Assembly: GCA_944390455.1 (NCBI GenBank) | Contig: CALXPU010000002.1 | Span: 92,246-156,245, forward strand | Reading direction: 5' to 3' | DNA from: an uncultured Alphaproteobacteria bacterium | Lineage (GTDB): Bacteria > Pseudomonadota > Alphaproteobacteria > RF32 > CAG-239 | DNA length: 64,000 nt | Notes under the pieces: generated by a model | What the model was told of the DNA's origin: nothing | Databases searched by the model: none | The model's input: only the letters and a program-made list of their open reading frames with translations | Position numbers and translations under genes: made by a program | Part shown: piece after piece, positions 33,024-41,750 of the stretch | Numbering within the stretch: position 1 is the first letter of the stretch | Layout of the letters: each line of letters begins with the position of its first letter

Positions 33024-34079
33024 ATGAAAGATAAAGCTATGTGGTGGGTCATCGTTGCTGATGTGATGGCAGTGATTGTGGTCGGTTTGCTGTTGTGGGC
33101 TTCATATATTGAAAGAGAAGTCGCAAATCAACAGTTGGAAGCTCAGGCAGCTGCTCAACTGGGACAAGATGCTCAGGCTAAAAATTATGATTTTGATTTG
33201 ACTCTTACACCACAAAATTGTGAAGGCGTAGATGGTTCGGTTAATGTGGTTTTGATTACTGATGCTAATTATATGGACTTTACCAGAGTGGCAATCAATT
33301 CCGCAAAACAAACGAAATGTCCTAATAGCTTATATAATTTTTATGTGATGACTTTGGATGTTTATGATTCCGATATAACAGCGCTGAAAGCTATGGAAAC
33401 GGATAAAGTAAAAGTTACTGTTTTACCGCAAAAAGAGATTGATTTATTCTATATTCGCGATACGCATGTTTCTAAAACATCGTTGTTGAAATATTATATT
33501 GCAGAAGCTTTGCCAGAATTGGATAAAGTTTTGTATGTGGATTCAGACGTGCTTATTTTGCATGACTTAAATGAACTTTATCAGACCAATATTGATGGTA
33601 AATATTTGGCTGCAGTTAAAGATCCTTCTTGGTTTTTTGAAAACGCGCATGTGCTTGAACTTAATTTGGAAGAACGTGGTTTCTATTTCAATGCCGGTGT
33701 TATGTTGATGAATTTGAAGAAAATCAGAGAAGATAATTTATTGGCTAAATTGGAAGACTATACGAATAATAATTTCCGCACTTATATGGATCAAGACGCA
33801 TTTAATGTGGTGGTGGGAAATGATGTTGCTGTTTTGCCGTTTAAAGACAATACCATGAACTTCTTTTTCAAACATATAGATTTGCCGACAATGGCGAAAT
33901 ATTATGGTGAAAATTGGCAAACATTAGAAGAAGTTTTTGCTCCAGCAACTATTATTCATTTTGCATCTTCTAAAAAGCCTTTGGGAACAGTTGTGCCTAA
34001 GACGGATTTCTTCTATATGCTACAGAGATTGTGGTATAAATACTATCGTGATTTACCGCCTTTGGAGGTAGTGCCATAG
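33024..34079 (+). CDS. Membrane-anchored family 8 glycosyltransferase
   Basis: A GT8 catalytic domain transferring a hexose from a UDP-sugar. A single N-terminal membrane helix (about residues 7-27) and a Gln/Ala-rich spacer precede it. GT8 landmarks are NVVLITDANYMDFTRVAINS at the start, the DXD motif in VLYVDSDVLIL (about 172), FYFNAGVMLMNL, TYMDQDAFN and the late ATIIHFASSKKPLG. The anchor topology puts the catalytic domain outside the cytosol if the helix is a plain signal anchor, which is unusual because UDP-sugars are cytosolic. The acceptor is unknown; LPS or a surface glycan is a guess. AAGGAG precedes the start. Confidence 0.85.
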   Translation: MKDKAMWWVIVADVMAVIVVGLLLWASYIEREVANQQLEAQAAAQLGQDAQAKNYDFDLTLTPQNCEGVDGSVNVVLITDANYMDFTRVAINSAKQTKCPNSLYNFYVMTLDVYDSDITALKAMETDKVKVTVLPQKEIDLFYIRDTHVSKTSLLKYYIAEALPELDKVLYVDSDVLILHDLNELYQTNIDGKYLAAVKDPSWFFENAHVLELNLEERGFYFNAGVMLMNLKKIREDNLLAKLEDYTNNNFRTYMDQDAFNVVVGNDVAVLPFKDNTMNFFFKHIDLPTMAKYYGENWQTLEEVFAPATIIHFASSKKPLGTVVPKTDFFYMLQRLWYKYYRDLPPLEVVP

Positions 34080-34099
34080 AAGTAAAAAGGCATTTGATT

Positions 34100-34131
34100 T
34101 AAAAATCCGGATGAAAAGTCCGGATTTTTTA
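34100..34131 (+). terminator. Terminator after GT8 gene
   Basis: AAATCCGGA / TCCGGATTTTTT with a 7-base loop. Confidence 0.88.
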
Positions 34132-34157
34132 TGGTACGTTTTGTGATGAATGTAAAA

Positions 34158-34186
34158 TAAAAGCGCCCGAATGAACGGACGCTTTA
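34158..34186 (-). terminator. Terminator after ldh (bidirectional)
   Basis: AAAGCGCCCG / CGGACGCTTT flanked by A-rich and T-rich bases, in the orientation that ends the minus-strand ldh transcript. Confidence 0.78.
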
Positions 34187-34232
34187 TATTTGGAGAATTT
34201 GAAATTTTCAGGAGGAAAATCCTTCTGAAAAA

Positions 34233-35174
34233 TTACAGCATAGCTAATGCTTTTTTAGTGTATTCAGACAGTGTTTCGGCACTCTTGATTAAAGCTTCTT
34301 TTTCGCTGTCACACAATTCCGGAGTTAATGCTGTTTCAACACCGTTTTTGCTAACAATAGACGGTAATGAATAACAAATATTGTCATAGCCGCCAATGCC
34401 TTCATCGTGGTGAGAACTTACAGTCAAGATTGCGTGTTTGTCACTGATGATTGAATTGCAGATATATTGTGTGGCTGATGCAATACCGAAATATGTTGAG
34501 CCTTTGCCTTTGATGATGGTGTAAGCAGCGTTGCGAACTTCATTATCAATAGAGCCTTTAATTACTTTATCTAATTCTTTTCCGGTTTGCTGAGCCATAC
34601 GTTCTACGCAAGTTGTTCCTGCTACGGCGCTAGACCATACCAAAACTTCGCTGTCACCGTGTTCTCCGATTACATTGGCATGTACAGATTTAGGAGAAAT
34701 TCCTAAGTGACGGCCCAAAATGCTGCGGAAACGTGCCGAATCGAGAACCGTACCGGTACCGAATACGCGGTTTTTCGGGAAGCCAGACATCTTTAAGGTT
34801 ACTTCAGTCATTATATCTACCGGATTTGCGGCAATAATTAAAATTGAGTTTGGTGCGTATTTAACAACTTCCGGAATAATGCTTTTGAAGATGCTTACGT
34901 TCTTTTCCAATAAATCAAGACGGGTTTCGCCAGGTTTTTGGTTTGCTCCGGCGGTGATAATGATGATGCCGGCATCTTTAAGGTCTTTATAGTCACCAGC
35001 CATTACTTTAGCACCGAATGTAAATGGGGTGGAGTGAGAGATGTCCATAGCTTCTGCAATGGCGCGTTCTTTGTTTACGTCAATTAAAATTAACTTTTCT
35101 GCACTGCCTTCGCTGGCCAATGAAAAAGCTATTGCGCTACCAACCATTCCGGTTCCGATAATTCCTATCTGCAT
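34233..35174 (-). CDS. ldh: L-lactate dehydrogenase
   Basis: NADH-dependent reduction of pyruvate to L-lactate. The Rossmann motif is GIIGTGMVGSAIA. The mobile loop reads GANQKPGETRLDLL, with Gln where malate dehydrogenases have Arg, so lactate is the expected product. The catalytic His is in NVIGEHGDSEV, substrate-binding Arg in DSARFR, and AANPVDIMT is the family NPVD motif. The length of 313 aa is normal. Its AAAGGAC ribosome site and a TTTATT-17-TATATA promoter lie upstream. Together with AdhE this gives two NADH-reoxidising exits from pyruvate. Confidence 0.92.
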   Translation of the reverse strand: MQIGIIGTGMVGSAIAFSLASEGSAEKLILIDVNKERAIAEAMDISHSTPFTFGAKVMAGDYKDLKDAGIIIITAGANQKPGETRLDLLEKNVSIFKSIIPEVVKYAPNSILIIAANPVDIMTEVTLKMSGFPKNRVFGTGTVLDSARFRSILGRHLGISPKSVHANVIGEHGDSEVLVWSSAVAGTTCVERMAQQTGKELDKVIKGSIDNEVRNAAYTIIKGKGSTYFGIASATQYICNSIISDKHAILTVSSHHDEGIGGYDNICYSLPSIVSKNGVETALTPELCDSEKEALIKSAETLSEYTKKALAML

Positions 35175-35228
35175 GTCCTTTTTCCTTTTAAAATATATAT
35201 TATGGTCTTACTTTTTATCTCATTGGTA

Positions 35229-35257
35229 TATATAGTATGTCTTTTTTTAGAAATAAA
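35229..35257 (-). promoter_or_regulatory. Candidate ldh promoter
   Basis: On the minus strand TTTATT (35257-35252), 17 bases, TATATA (35234-35229), about 55 bases before the ldh start. Confidence 0.45.
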
Positions 35258-35389
35258 GTCTTATTTTGCATTAAAATGTAATTTTTTTTACACGTTTATC
35301 CTCTCTTTTTTTATACGCTTAAAATCAATAAAATCAATATGTTAGTTTTTGTTATGCGCGCTTACAAGTTGAAAAGTTTAAAAAAATGC

Positions 35390-35418
35390 TTGTCAAATAA
35401 AGTTTTTGTGTGTAGCGT
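35390..35418 (+). promoter_or_regulatory. Candidate acpP promoter
   Basis: TTGTCA (35390-35395), 17 bases, TAGCGT (35413-35418), 55 bases before the acpP start. Confidence 0.45.
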
Positions 35419-35472
35419 CTATTTCAGACGTTAGTCTAAGATTTGTTTTAATAATTTTTAGAGGTTGAATTA

Positions 35473-35706
35473 ATGACTGATACCGCTGATCGCGTTAAGA
35501 AAATTGTTGCTGAACATTTAGGTGTTGAAGAAACAAAAGTAACAGATAACGCAAACTTTATTGATGATTTGGGTGCTGACAGTTTGGATACTGTTGAGCT
35601 GGTTATGGCATTTGAAGAAGAATTTGGTTGCGAAATTCCTGATGAAGCAGCAGAAAAAATTCTTACAGTGAAAGATGCTATTGACTATCTTTCTAAAGCT
35701 GCGTAA
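35473..35706 (+). CDS. acpP: Acyl carrier protein
   Basis: Carries growing fatty acids on a 4'-phosphopantetheine arm. The attachment Ser is in [19 protein letters not shown], and the acidic four-helix layout and 77 aa length are typical. It works with FabF just downstream and AccD elsewhere in the window. GAGG precedes the ATG. A hairpin with T run lies between it and fabF, so part of its transcripts probably stop before fabF, which suits its known high abundance. Confidence 0.97.
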   Translation: MTDTADRVKKIVAEHLGVEETKVTDNANFIDDLGADSLDTVELVMAFEEEFGCEIPDEAAEKILTVKDAIDYLSKAA

Positions 35707-35729
35707 GTCTTTGGATTTGTATAAGTTAG

Positions 35730-35760
35730 AACTCGCTCAAAGGTTTTAAGCGAGTTTTTT
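35730..35760 (+). terminator. Terminator or attenuator between acpP and fabF
   Basis: AACTCGCT / AGCGAGTT with a T run. A second inverted repeat GTTCGCTC / GAGCGAAC (35782-35812) without T run follows and shares the CGCTC/GAGCG core. Confidence 0.8.
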
Positions 35761-35840
35761 CATACTAGGGTTATTCGTTTTGTTCGCTCGGGTTCTTTAG
35801 AGCTTGAGCGAACTACGGATAAAATTGAAGAGGTTTTTTT

Positions 35841-37118
35841 ATGAGAAGAGTTGTCGTTACAGGTTTGGGAGTTGTTTCTCCGCTCGGAAGAGGTGTTAAA
35901 CATAACTGGGAGTCTTTGATGGCTGGTAAGTCCGGTATTAGACGGATTGAAGGTGTGGATTTGAAAGATATTCCTGTTATGATTGCAGGTCAGGTTCCGT
36001 TTGGTGAAAGTGAACCAGATTTTAATCCGGATACAGTGTTTGCTCCAAAAGATCAAAAGAAAAATGATAAGTTTATTATGTTTGGTATGGCAGCAGCTGA
36101 TGATGCTTTGAAAGATGCTGGTTGGAATCCTGAAACGGCTTCAGAAGAAGAGAAATATCGCGCCGGCGTGATGATTGGTGCGGGTATCGGTGGTTTACAA
36201 GGAATTTATGAAAATTCTATTTCCTTTAACGAATTCGGTATGAAGAAAATTTCTCCATTCTTTATTCCTTCTGTGTTGATTAATTTGATTTCCGGTAATG
36301 TTTCTATCAAACACGGTTTGAAAGGTCCTAACCACGCTTGCGTTACAGCTTGTTCTACGGGTACTCACGCTATTGGTGATGCCGCTGCTATGATTGCTCG
36401 TGGTGATGCTGATATGATGGTTGCAGGTGGCGCCGAATCCGCTGTTAATGTTTTGGGTTTGGCTGGTTTTGCTCGTATGAAGGCTATTACTTCTGACTTT
36501 AATGATGCACCGGAAAAGGCTTCTCGTCCATGGGATAAGGCTCGTAGCGGTTTCGTTATGGGTGAAGGAAGTGGCGCCGTTGTTTTGGAAGAATTAGAAC
36601 ATGCTCAAAAACGTGGTGCTAAAATTTATGCCGAAGTTGTTGGTTATGGTATGAGCGGTGACGCTTATCATATTACAGCTCCTTCAGGTGATGGTGCTTA
36701 CCGTGCTATGAAGATGGCTGTTGACCATGCTAAAGAGAATGGTGTTGAACTTTCTGATATTGGATACATCAATGCTCATGGTACTTCGACTCCTGCAGGT
36801 GACGTTGGTGAAGCAATGGCTGTTAAACGTTTGTTTGGTGATGAAGGCATTAAACATGTTTCTATGTCTTCTACAAAGTCAGCTATCGGTCACTTGCTTG
36901 GTGCTGCTGGTGCAGTTGAAGCTGTTTATACAATTATGGCTATTCAGGAACAAACATGTCCTCCAACTTTGAATTTGGAAGATCCGGCAGATGAATTGGC
37001 TGATTTTGATTTGGTTCCATTGAAGCCGAAAAAACGTGAAATTAAAGCTGCTATGTCCAACTCTTTTGGATTTGGTGGTACAAACTCGTCTATTGTTTTC
37101 AAAAAGTTTAATGGTTAA
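35841..37118 (+). CDS. fabF: Beta-ketoacyl-ACP synthase II
   Basis: Condenses malonyl-ACP with acyl-ACP in fatty-acid elongation. The catalytic triad is in place: Cys in TACSTGTHAIGDA, His in NAHGTSTPAGD and His in SAIGHLLGAAG. The FGFGGTNSSIVF end is intact. At 425 aa it has the usual FabF length. It follows acpP directly and precedes mltG, the order acpP-fabF-mltG common in proteobacteria. Confidence 0.96.
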   Translation: MRRVVVTGLGVVSPLGRGVKHNWESLMAGKSGIRRIEGVDLKDIPVMIAGQVPFGESEPDFNPDTVFAPKDQKKNDKFIMFGMAAADDALKDAGWNPETASEEEKYRAGVMIGAGIGGLQGIYENSISFNEFGMKKISPFFIPSVLINLISGNVSIKHGLKGPNHACVTACSTGTHAIGDAAAMIARGDADMMVAGGAESAVNVLGLAGFARMKAITSDFNDAPEKASRPWDKARSGFVMGEGSGAVVLEELEHAQKRGAKIYAEVVGYGMSGDAYHITAPSGDGAYRAMKMAVDHAKENGVELSDIGYINAHGTSTPAGDVGEAMAVKRLFGDEGIKHVSMSSTKSAIGHLLGAAGAVEAVYTIMAIQEQTCPPTLNLEDPADELADFDLVPLKPKKREIKAAMSNSFGFGGTNSSIVFKKFNG

Positions 37119-37141
37119 TTGCTGACTTTTTCGGGTTTGTA

Positions 37142-38116
37142 ATGAGAATATTTCGGAAGCTCCTAATGTTGTTATTTGTGATGATGGCATTGGGAGCTTT
37201 TTTATGTGTTTGGGTTAGTCAGCAAATTACGCAAGTTTATCCTATTTCTCCTAAAATTGAGGTGGTTGTGCCTAAAGGTGCCGGTTTGAACCGTACGGCT
37301 CGGATGTTGCAAGATAAAGGGGTTATCCGTGAGGCTTTATTGTTTGTTCTTTATGTACGTTTAAAAGGTTTGGCGGGACAAATTAAAGCCGGAGAATATT
37401 CTTTTTCGGGTGAACTTTCTTTGAAAGATGTGGCTCATCGTTTAACGGATGGCGAAGTTATTGTGCGCACAGTTACTATTCCTGAAGGGAAGGCTTTAGT
37501 AGAGATTAAAAAGATTTTGCAAGATAATCCTTATTTGACGGGTGATATTACTTTGGAACTTAAAGAGGGGGAAATTTTGCCTGAAACATATCATTTTTCT
37601 CGTGGCGAATCTCGGAATAGCATTCTTAGAAAAGCCAAACAGGCGATGAAAAATGAACTCAAAAAAGCTTTTGCAGGAAGAGATGCAAATTCTCCGCTTA
37701 AATCTGAAAAAGAGTTATTGATATTGGCAAGTATTATTGAAAAAGAAACAGGAATTGCTTCTGAACGTGGTAAAGTAGCTTCCGTATTTGTTAATCGTTT
37801 GAATTTGGGGATGAAATTGCAGACGGATCCAACGGTTATTTATGCGGTGACCAAAGGGCAGATGAATTTGGGGCGTCCACTTTATCGTAAGGATTTAGAG
37901 GTTGATTCTCCCTATAATACGTATCGTAATGTGGGGCTTCCTCCGGCTCCGATTTGTAGTCCGGGGAGAGATGCTTTGCATGCTGCAGCACATCCTGAGT
38001 CAACAAAGTTTCTTTATTTTGTGGCAGACGGAGTGACCGGTGGACATCGTTTTGCGAAAAGTTTAACAGAGCATAATCGTAATGTGGTATTGTATCGGAA
38101 AAGTGTGCGTAAATAA
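37142..38116 (+). CDS. mltG: Endolytic murein transglycosylase MltG
   Basis: Cleaves nascent glycan strands and sets their length at the inner membrane. One N-terminal membrane helix (about 7-27), a LysM-like region (IEVVVPKGAGLNRTARMLQD), then the YceG catalytic domain with the Glu in LASIIEKETG, followed by VFVNRLNLGMKLQTDPTV and YNTYRNVGLPPAPICSPG. At 324 aa it has normal length. It starts 23 bases after fabF with only a weak ribosome site, so it probably depends on fabF translation. Confidence 0.94.
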   Translation: MRIFRKLLMLLFVMMALGAFLCVWVSQQITQVYPISPKIEVVVPKGAGLNRTARMLQDKGVIREALLFVLYVRLKGLAGQIKAGEYSFSGELSLKDVAHRLTDGEVIVRTVTIPEGKALVEIKKILQDNPYLTGDITLELKEGEILPETYHFSRGESRNSILRKAKQAMKNELKKAFAGRDANSPLKSEKELLILASIIEKETGIASERGKVASVFVNRLNLGMKLQTDPTVIYAVTKGQMNLGRPLYRKDLEVDSPYNTYRNVGLPPAPICSPGRDALHAAAHPESTKFLYFVADGVTGGHRFAKSLTEHNRNVVLYRKSVRK

Positions 38117-38135
38117 TTGATGAAAATTGATGCAA

Positions 38136-38176
38136 AAATAAAGGCGCTGGGTTTTTATATCCTTGGCGCCTTATTT
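38136..38176. terminator. Bidirectional terminator between mltG and the phosphatase gene
   Basis: AAATAAAGGCGC / GCGCCTTATTT separated by 18 bases, with T-rich flanks in both directions; it separates convergent genes. Confidence 0.75.
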
Positions 38177-38194
38177 GTTTTATAGTGTTTGCAA

Positions 38195-38839
38195 TTATTG
38201 TTTGGATGGAATAAATTTTAGCAATTCTTCCGGCTTATCAATAATTGTTTTTGCGTTTAGTTGTTGTAAAGTGGTTTTGGTTCTGAAACCCCAAGAAACG
38301 CTGATACAAGGTACTCCGGCATTGTTGGCGGTGGCGATATCTACTTCTGAATCTCCAACATAGATGTTGGGTTCGTTTTCGGCGTGTTGTTCTTTTATTA
38401 AAGCAAAGACAGCATCGGGGGCCGGTTTTTTCTTTACAGTATCGGTTACGCCTTGCGCATAATCAATTAATCCACCAAAGAACTTTTGAGCCAAAGCTTT
38501 TACACCTTCATCAAATTTATTGGATACAATCCCCATTTTTATACCTTTTTGTTGCAAAGTCTTCAGCATCGGGATTATGCCTTCGTACGGAGCGGTGTAG
38601 TCATTTAAATGTTCGGAATAGTAGTTCTTAAAGGTGGCAAAAATTTTCGGAAAATCAGGATTGTTTTTGCCGTTAGGAATAGCGCCGGCAACAAGCATAT
38701 CTATTCCGTTACCAAGCAATGCTAAAGTTTCTTGTTCATTTTTTTGTGGTAAATTATGCGTTTTGAGTGCATAGTTTAAGGCTATTTCCAAATCTTTTGC
38801 GGTGTTTAGCAAGGTACCGTCTAAATCAAAAATTATCAT
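38195..38839 (-). CDS. gph: HAD phosphatase, phosphoglycolate phosphatase-like
   Basis: HAD subfamily IA hydrolase. Motif I is IIFDLDGTLLNT at the very N-terminus (nucleophile Asp), motif II is GIVSNK (Ser/Thr), motif III is the Lys in VKKKPAPD, and motif IV is YVGDSEVDI. The helical cap lies between motifs I and II, as in Gph. I chose ATG 38839 because it starts motif I after GAGG; an upstream in-frame start would overlap polA. The best substrate guess is 2-phosphoglycolate, but pyrophosphatase and other sugar phosphatase relatives look alike. It lies 35 bases after polA on the same strand. Confidence 0.85.
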   Translation of the reverse strand: MIIFDLDGTLLNTAKDLEIALNYALKTHNLPQKNEQETLALLGNGIDMLVAGAIPNGKNNPDFPKIFATFKNYYSEHLNDYTAPYEGIIPMLKTLQQKGIKMGIVSNKFDEGVKALAQKFFGGLIDYAQGVTDTVKKKPAPDAVFALIKEQHAENEPNIYVGDSEVDIATANNAGVPCISVSWGFRTKTTLQQLNAKTIIDKPEELLKFIPSKQ

Positions 38840-38874
38840 TTTTTCCTCTTTGTTTTTTAGGTTTCGTTTGTGCT

Positions 38875-41604
38875 TTAATGAGCTTCGCCCCAATTGCTGC
38901 CGATGCCTACATCTGCAATTAGAGGCACTTTTAACTCTATACCAGTGATGTTTTCCATTTCTTGTTTAATAAGAGTGGCGGCTTTTTCCACTTCGTTTTC
39001 GGGGGCTTCAAAGACCAATTCATCGTGAACTTGCAGCAACATTTTGGTTTGTAAGCCGGATTGTTTTAATTTGGCATATATGCGGTTCATCGCAAGTTTG
39101 ATGATATCGGCGGCTCCGCCTTGTATTGGAGCATTGATGGCGGCACGTTCCGCAAATGAGGATACTCGCTTGTTGCTGTCTTGAATGCCATAAATGCTGA
39201 TTTTGCGATTAAACGGCGTGGTTACAAAGCCATTTTGACGTGCAAAGTTGATGGTCTTTTCCATATATGTTTTGACTTCCGGCATATTGGCGAAATATGC
39301 GTCAATATAGCGTTGTGCCTCGGCCGGCGTGCTTTCTATTTCTTTAGATAAACCAAAGGCGGAAATGCCATAAACAATACCGAAATTGATGGCTTTGGCA
39401 CGGCGGCGATGGTTGGCGTCTACCTCTTCATAAGGAATTCCAAAAACTTGCGCGGCTGTTTTGCGGTGAATATCTACATTTTCATGAAATGATTCTTGTA
39501 GGAATTTGACATCGGCAATAGTGGCCAATAATCTTAATTCTACTTGCGAATAGTCGGCGGCGATTAGTTTGTATCCCGGTTTTGCGATAAAACATTCTCT
39601 GATTTCTCGTCCAATCGGTGTACGCACCGGAATATTTTGTAAATTCGGATTTAATGAAGACAGACGACCGGTATTTACAGAAATTTGGCTGTAGGTGGTG
39701 TGAACACGGTTTTGCTTGTCTATCAAGGCTAGAAGTGCCGTCGTGTAGGTTGATTTTAGTTTTTGATATTGGCGCCACTCTAAAATTTTGCGTGGTAATT
39801 CGTGTTCTTCCGCCATTTGTTCTAAGACTTCGGCGCTGGTGTTTAGTGAGCCAGATGTATGTTTTTTGCCTTTAAGGCCTAATTTTGTGTACAGGATTTC
39901 GCCAATTTGTTTGGGGGAGCTTAAATTAAACTCTTCTCCGGCCAGCGCATATATTTCTGCAGAAAGTTTATTCATTTCCGCATCAAAGCGCGTATCTAAT
40001 TGCTTTAGCTTTAGAGTATCAAGCATTACACCTTCTCTTTCCATGCTGTGTAACACACCTGAAAGAGGGCGGTCAATTTGTTCGTATACGTAAAGCTTTT
40101 TTTCCGGTAATAATTGCGCATGAAAATGTTTGTGAAGGCGATAGATTAAATCTGCTTCTTCTGCAAAGAAAGTTGTGACTTCTTCTACAGGCATCGCTTT
40201 AAAATCCGTCTTTTTATATTCCGGAGCAGAGGCTTTGGGGATTATATCTAAAATATCCGCAGCCAAGTTGGGCAAAGCATGAGTGACAGACGAACTGTTT
40301 ATGTCATACGACATTATGGCGACGTCATCATATGGCAAAGCATTCAATTCTTGTTTTAATTCTTTTTCCAGCAGACGAAGATTTTCTTTTATGTTTAGTG
40401 AAATTTTTAAGACTTCCGGATTGCTTAGTAATGGTAGCAAGAATGATTTTAGTTCTGTGATATTAATGCCTTTTTGATTGGTTGTAATGGGCGCAAACAA
40501 ATCGGTTGTTGGTTGAATTTCTTGGGTGATTGGGATGTAGTAGGCGACGGCATTATCCACACTTACGGAAAGACCTAATAACGTATTATCCGATAGATGT
40601 GTTTTGAACGAAAATGCGTTATTTTTGAGGATTTGATTTTGTAAATCTTTCAGCTCTTGCGGTGTTTGGATGAGTTTATAAACGGCGGTTAATTTCTTTT
40701 CTTCCGGTAAATCGCAACATCTTTGTTTGAGCCAGTTGGCGGCTTTGTTTTTTAGGCTTTTGAACGCATGACGGTCAAGGAGATTTATTAAAAGATCTTC
40801 ATGCGGAGCCATGCAACGTAGGTCTTGTAAAGTTAATTCAACCGGTACGTCGGCTTTTAAGGTAACCAGTTTTTGAGAAATCAGAGCATCTTCTTTATGG
40901 GTTAAGACTAATTCTCTACGCTTATTTTGTTTAATTTCTTCGGCGTGTTCTAATACTCCCTCCAAAGAACCGAACATGTTTACTAATTCAGCGGCGGTTT
41001 TTAAGCCGATACCTGGGATACCGGGGATGTTATCAGTGGAATCTCCGGCTAAGGCTTGTACATCGGTTACTCGTTCCGGATAGACACCAAACTTTTCTTT
41101 AACATCTTCGGGGGTAAAAAATTTGTTTTTCATGCCGTCATAGAATTTTACGCCGGGGCGAATTAGCTGCATTAAGTCTTTATCAGCAGAGACGATTGTG
41201 ACTTCTTTATTCTCTTTTAAGGCTATATCCGTATAGGTGGCGATGAGGTCATCTGCTTCATATCCTTCCATTTGCAACCAATGTAAATTTAAGGCTTCCA
41301 CAGCTTCGTGTATGAGGGCAAATTGCGGTTTTAATTCCGGTGGAAGTTCGGGGCGGGTGGCTTTGTATTCCGGAAAGAATTCATTACGGAAATTTTGACG
41401 TTTGGCATCAAATAACACCAAGCAATAATCGCACTTGATGTTGGCGGTCAGGCTTAAAAACATATTCAGAAAGCCATAGACGGCATTGACCGGCAAGCCT
41501 TCGGGATTGGTCATCGCGGGGCTGGCAAAAAAGGCGCGGAAAATGTAGCCCGAGCCGTCTATCAAGCATACTTTTTCTTTTTGGGGTGTTGTTTCTTCCG
41601 CCAT
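38875..41604 (-). CDS. polA: DNA polymerase I with degenerate proofreading domain
   Basis: Repairs and processes Okazaki fragments. The 5'-3' nuclease domain (1-290) is intact (LIDGSGYIFRAFFA, MEGYEADDLIAT, SADKDLMQL, GDSTDNIPGIPGIG). The polymerase domain (about 510-909) has motif A AADYSQVELR, motif B RRAKAINFGIVYG and motif C LQVHDELVFE. The middle 3'-5' exonuclease domain keeps its place, but motif Exo I reads FSFKTHLSD where DTET is expected (about 330), Exo II reads NIKENLRLL without Asp (about 403) and Exo III reads FFAEEAD (about 477). Proofreading is probably lost. Length 909 aa. Confidence 0.95.
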   Translation of the reverse strand: MAEETTPQKEKVCLIDGSGYIFRAFFASPAMTNPEGLPVNAVYGFLNMFLSLTANIKCDYCLVLFDAKRQNFRNEFFPEYKATRPELPPELKPQFALIHEAVEALNLHWLQMEGYEADDLIATYTDIALKENKEVTIVSADKDLMQLIRPGVKFYDGMKNKFFTPEDVKEKFGVYPERVTDVQALAGDSTDNIPGIPGIGLKTAAELVNMFGSLEGVLEHAEEIKQNKRRELVLTHKEDALISQKLVTLKADVPVELTLQDLRCMAPHEDLLINLLDRHAFKSLKNKAANWLKQRCCDLPEEKKLTAVYKLIQTPQELKDLQNQILKNNAFSFKTHLSDNTLLGLSVSVDNAVAYYIPITQEIQPTTDLFAPITTNQKGINITELKSFLLPLLSNPEVLKISLNIKENLRLLEKELKQELNALPYDDVAIMSYDINSSSVTHALPNLAADILDIIPKASAPEYKKTDFKAMPVEEVTTFFAEEADLIYRLHKHFHAQLLPEKKLYVYEQIDRPLSGVLHSMEREGVMLDTLKLKQLDTRFDAEMNKLSAEIYALAGEEFNLSSPKQIGEILYTKLGLKGKKHTSGSLNTSAEVLEQMAEEHELPRKILEWRQYQKLKSTYTTALLALIDKQNRVHTTYSQISVNTGRLSSLNPNLQNIPVRTPIGREIRECFIAKPGYKLIAADYSQVELRLLATIADVKFLQESFHENVDIHRKTAAQVFGIPYEEVDANHRRRAKAINFGIVYGISAFGLSKEIESTPAEAQRYIDAYFANMPEVKTYMEKTINFARQNGFVTTPFNRKISIYGIQDSNKRVSSFAERAAINAPIQGGAADIIKLAMNRIYAKLKQSGLQTKMLLQVHDELVFEAPENEVEKAATLIKQEMENITGIELKVPLIADVGIGSNWGEAH

Positions 41605-41684
41605 ATCGTACCTCCTGTTTTTTTGCCAATATAGTGCCGGAAAATTTTGTGGTAAAGGGGAATTTCCCGGTTATGCGATTTTTG

Positions 41685-41713
41685 TTTACAGAGCGTTAAT
41701 TTTGTGGTATTAT
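41685..41713 (+). promoter_or_regulatory. Sigma70 promoter for the 41751 gene
   Basis: TTTACA (41685-41690), exactly 17 bases, TATTAT (41708-41713). The expected start of transcription near 41720 lies downstream of the in-frame ATG at 41715, which supports translation from 41751. Confidence 0.62.
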
Positions 41714-41750
41714 TATGGCAATTATTGAGATATATTCCGGGAGAATGATA

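Noticed and set aside
34233..35174. Annotation as malate dehydrogenase
   Set aside because: The specificity position in the mobile loop is Gln (GANQKPGETR), as in lactate dehydrogenases, where malate enzymes carry Arg.
41715..41750. Upstream ATG as start of the Ala/Lys-rich gene
   Set aside because: The promoter -10 (41708-41713) lies directly before it, so transcription would start downstream; 41751 has a proper ribosome site.
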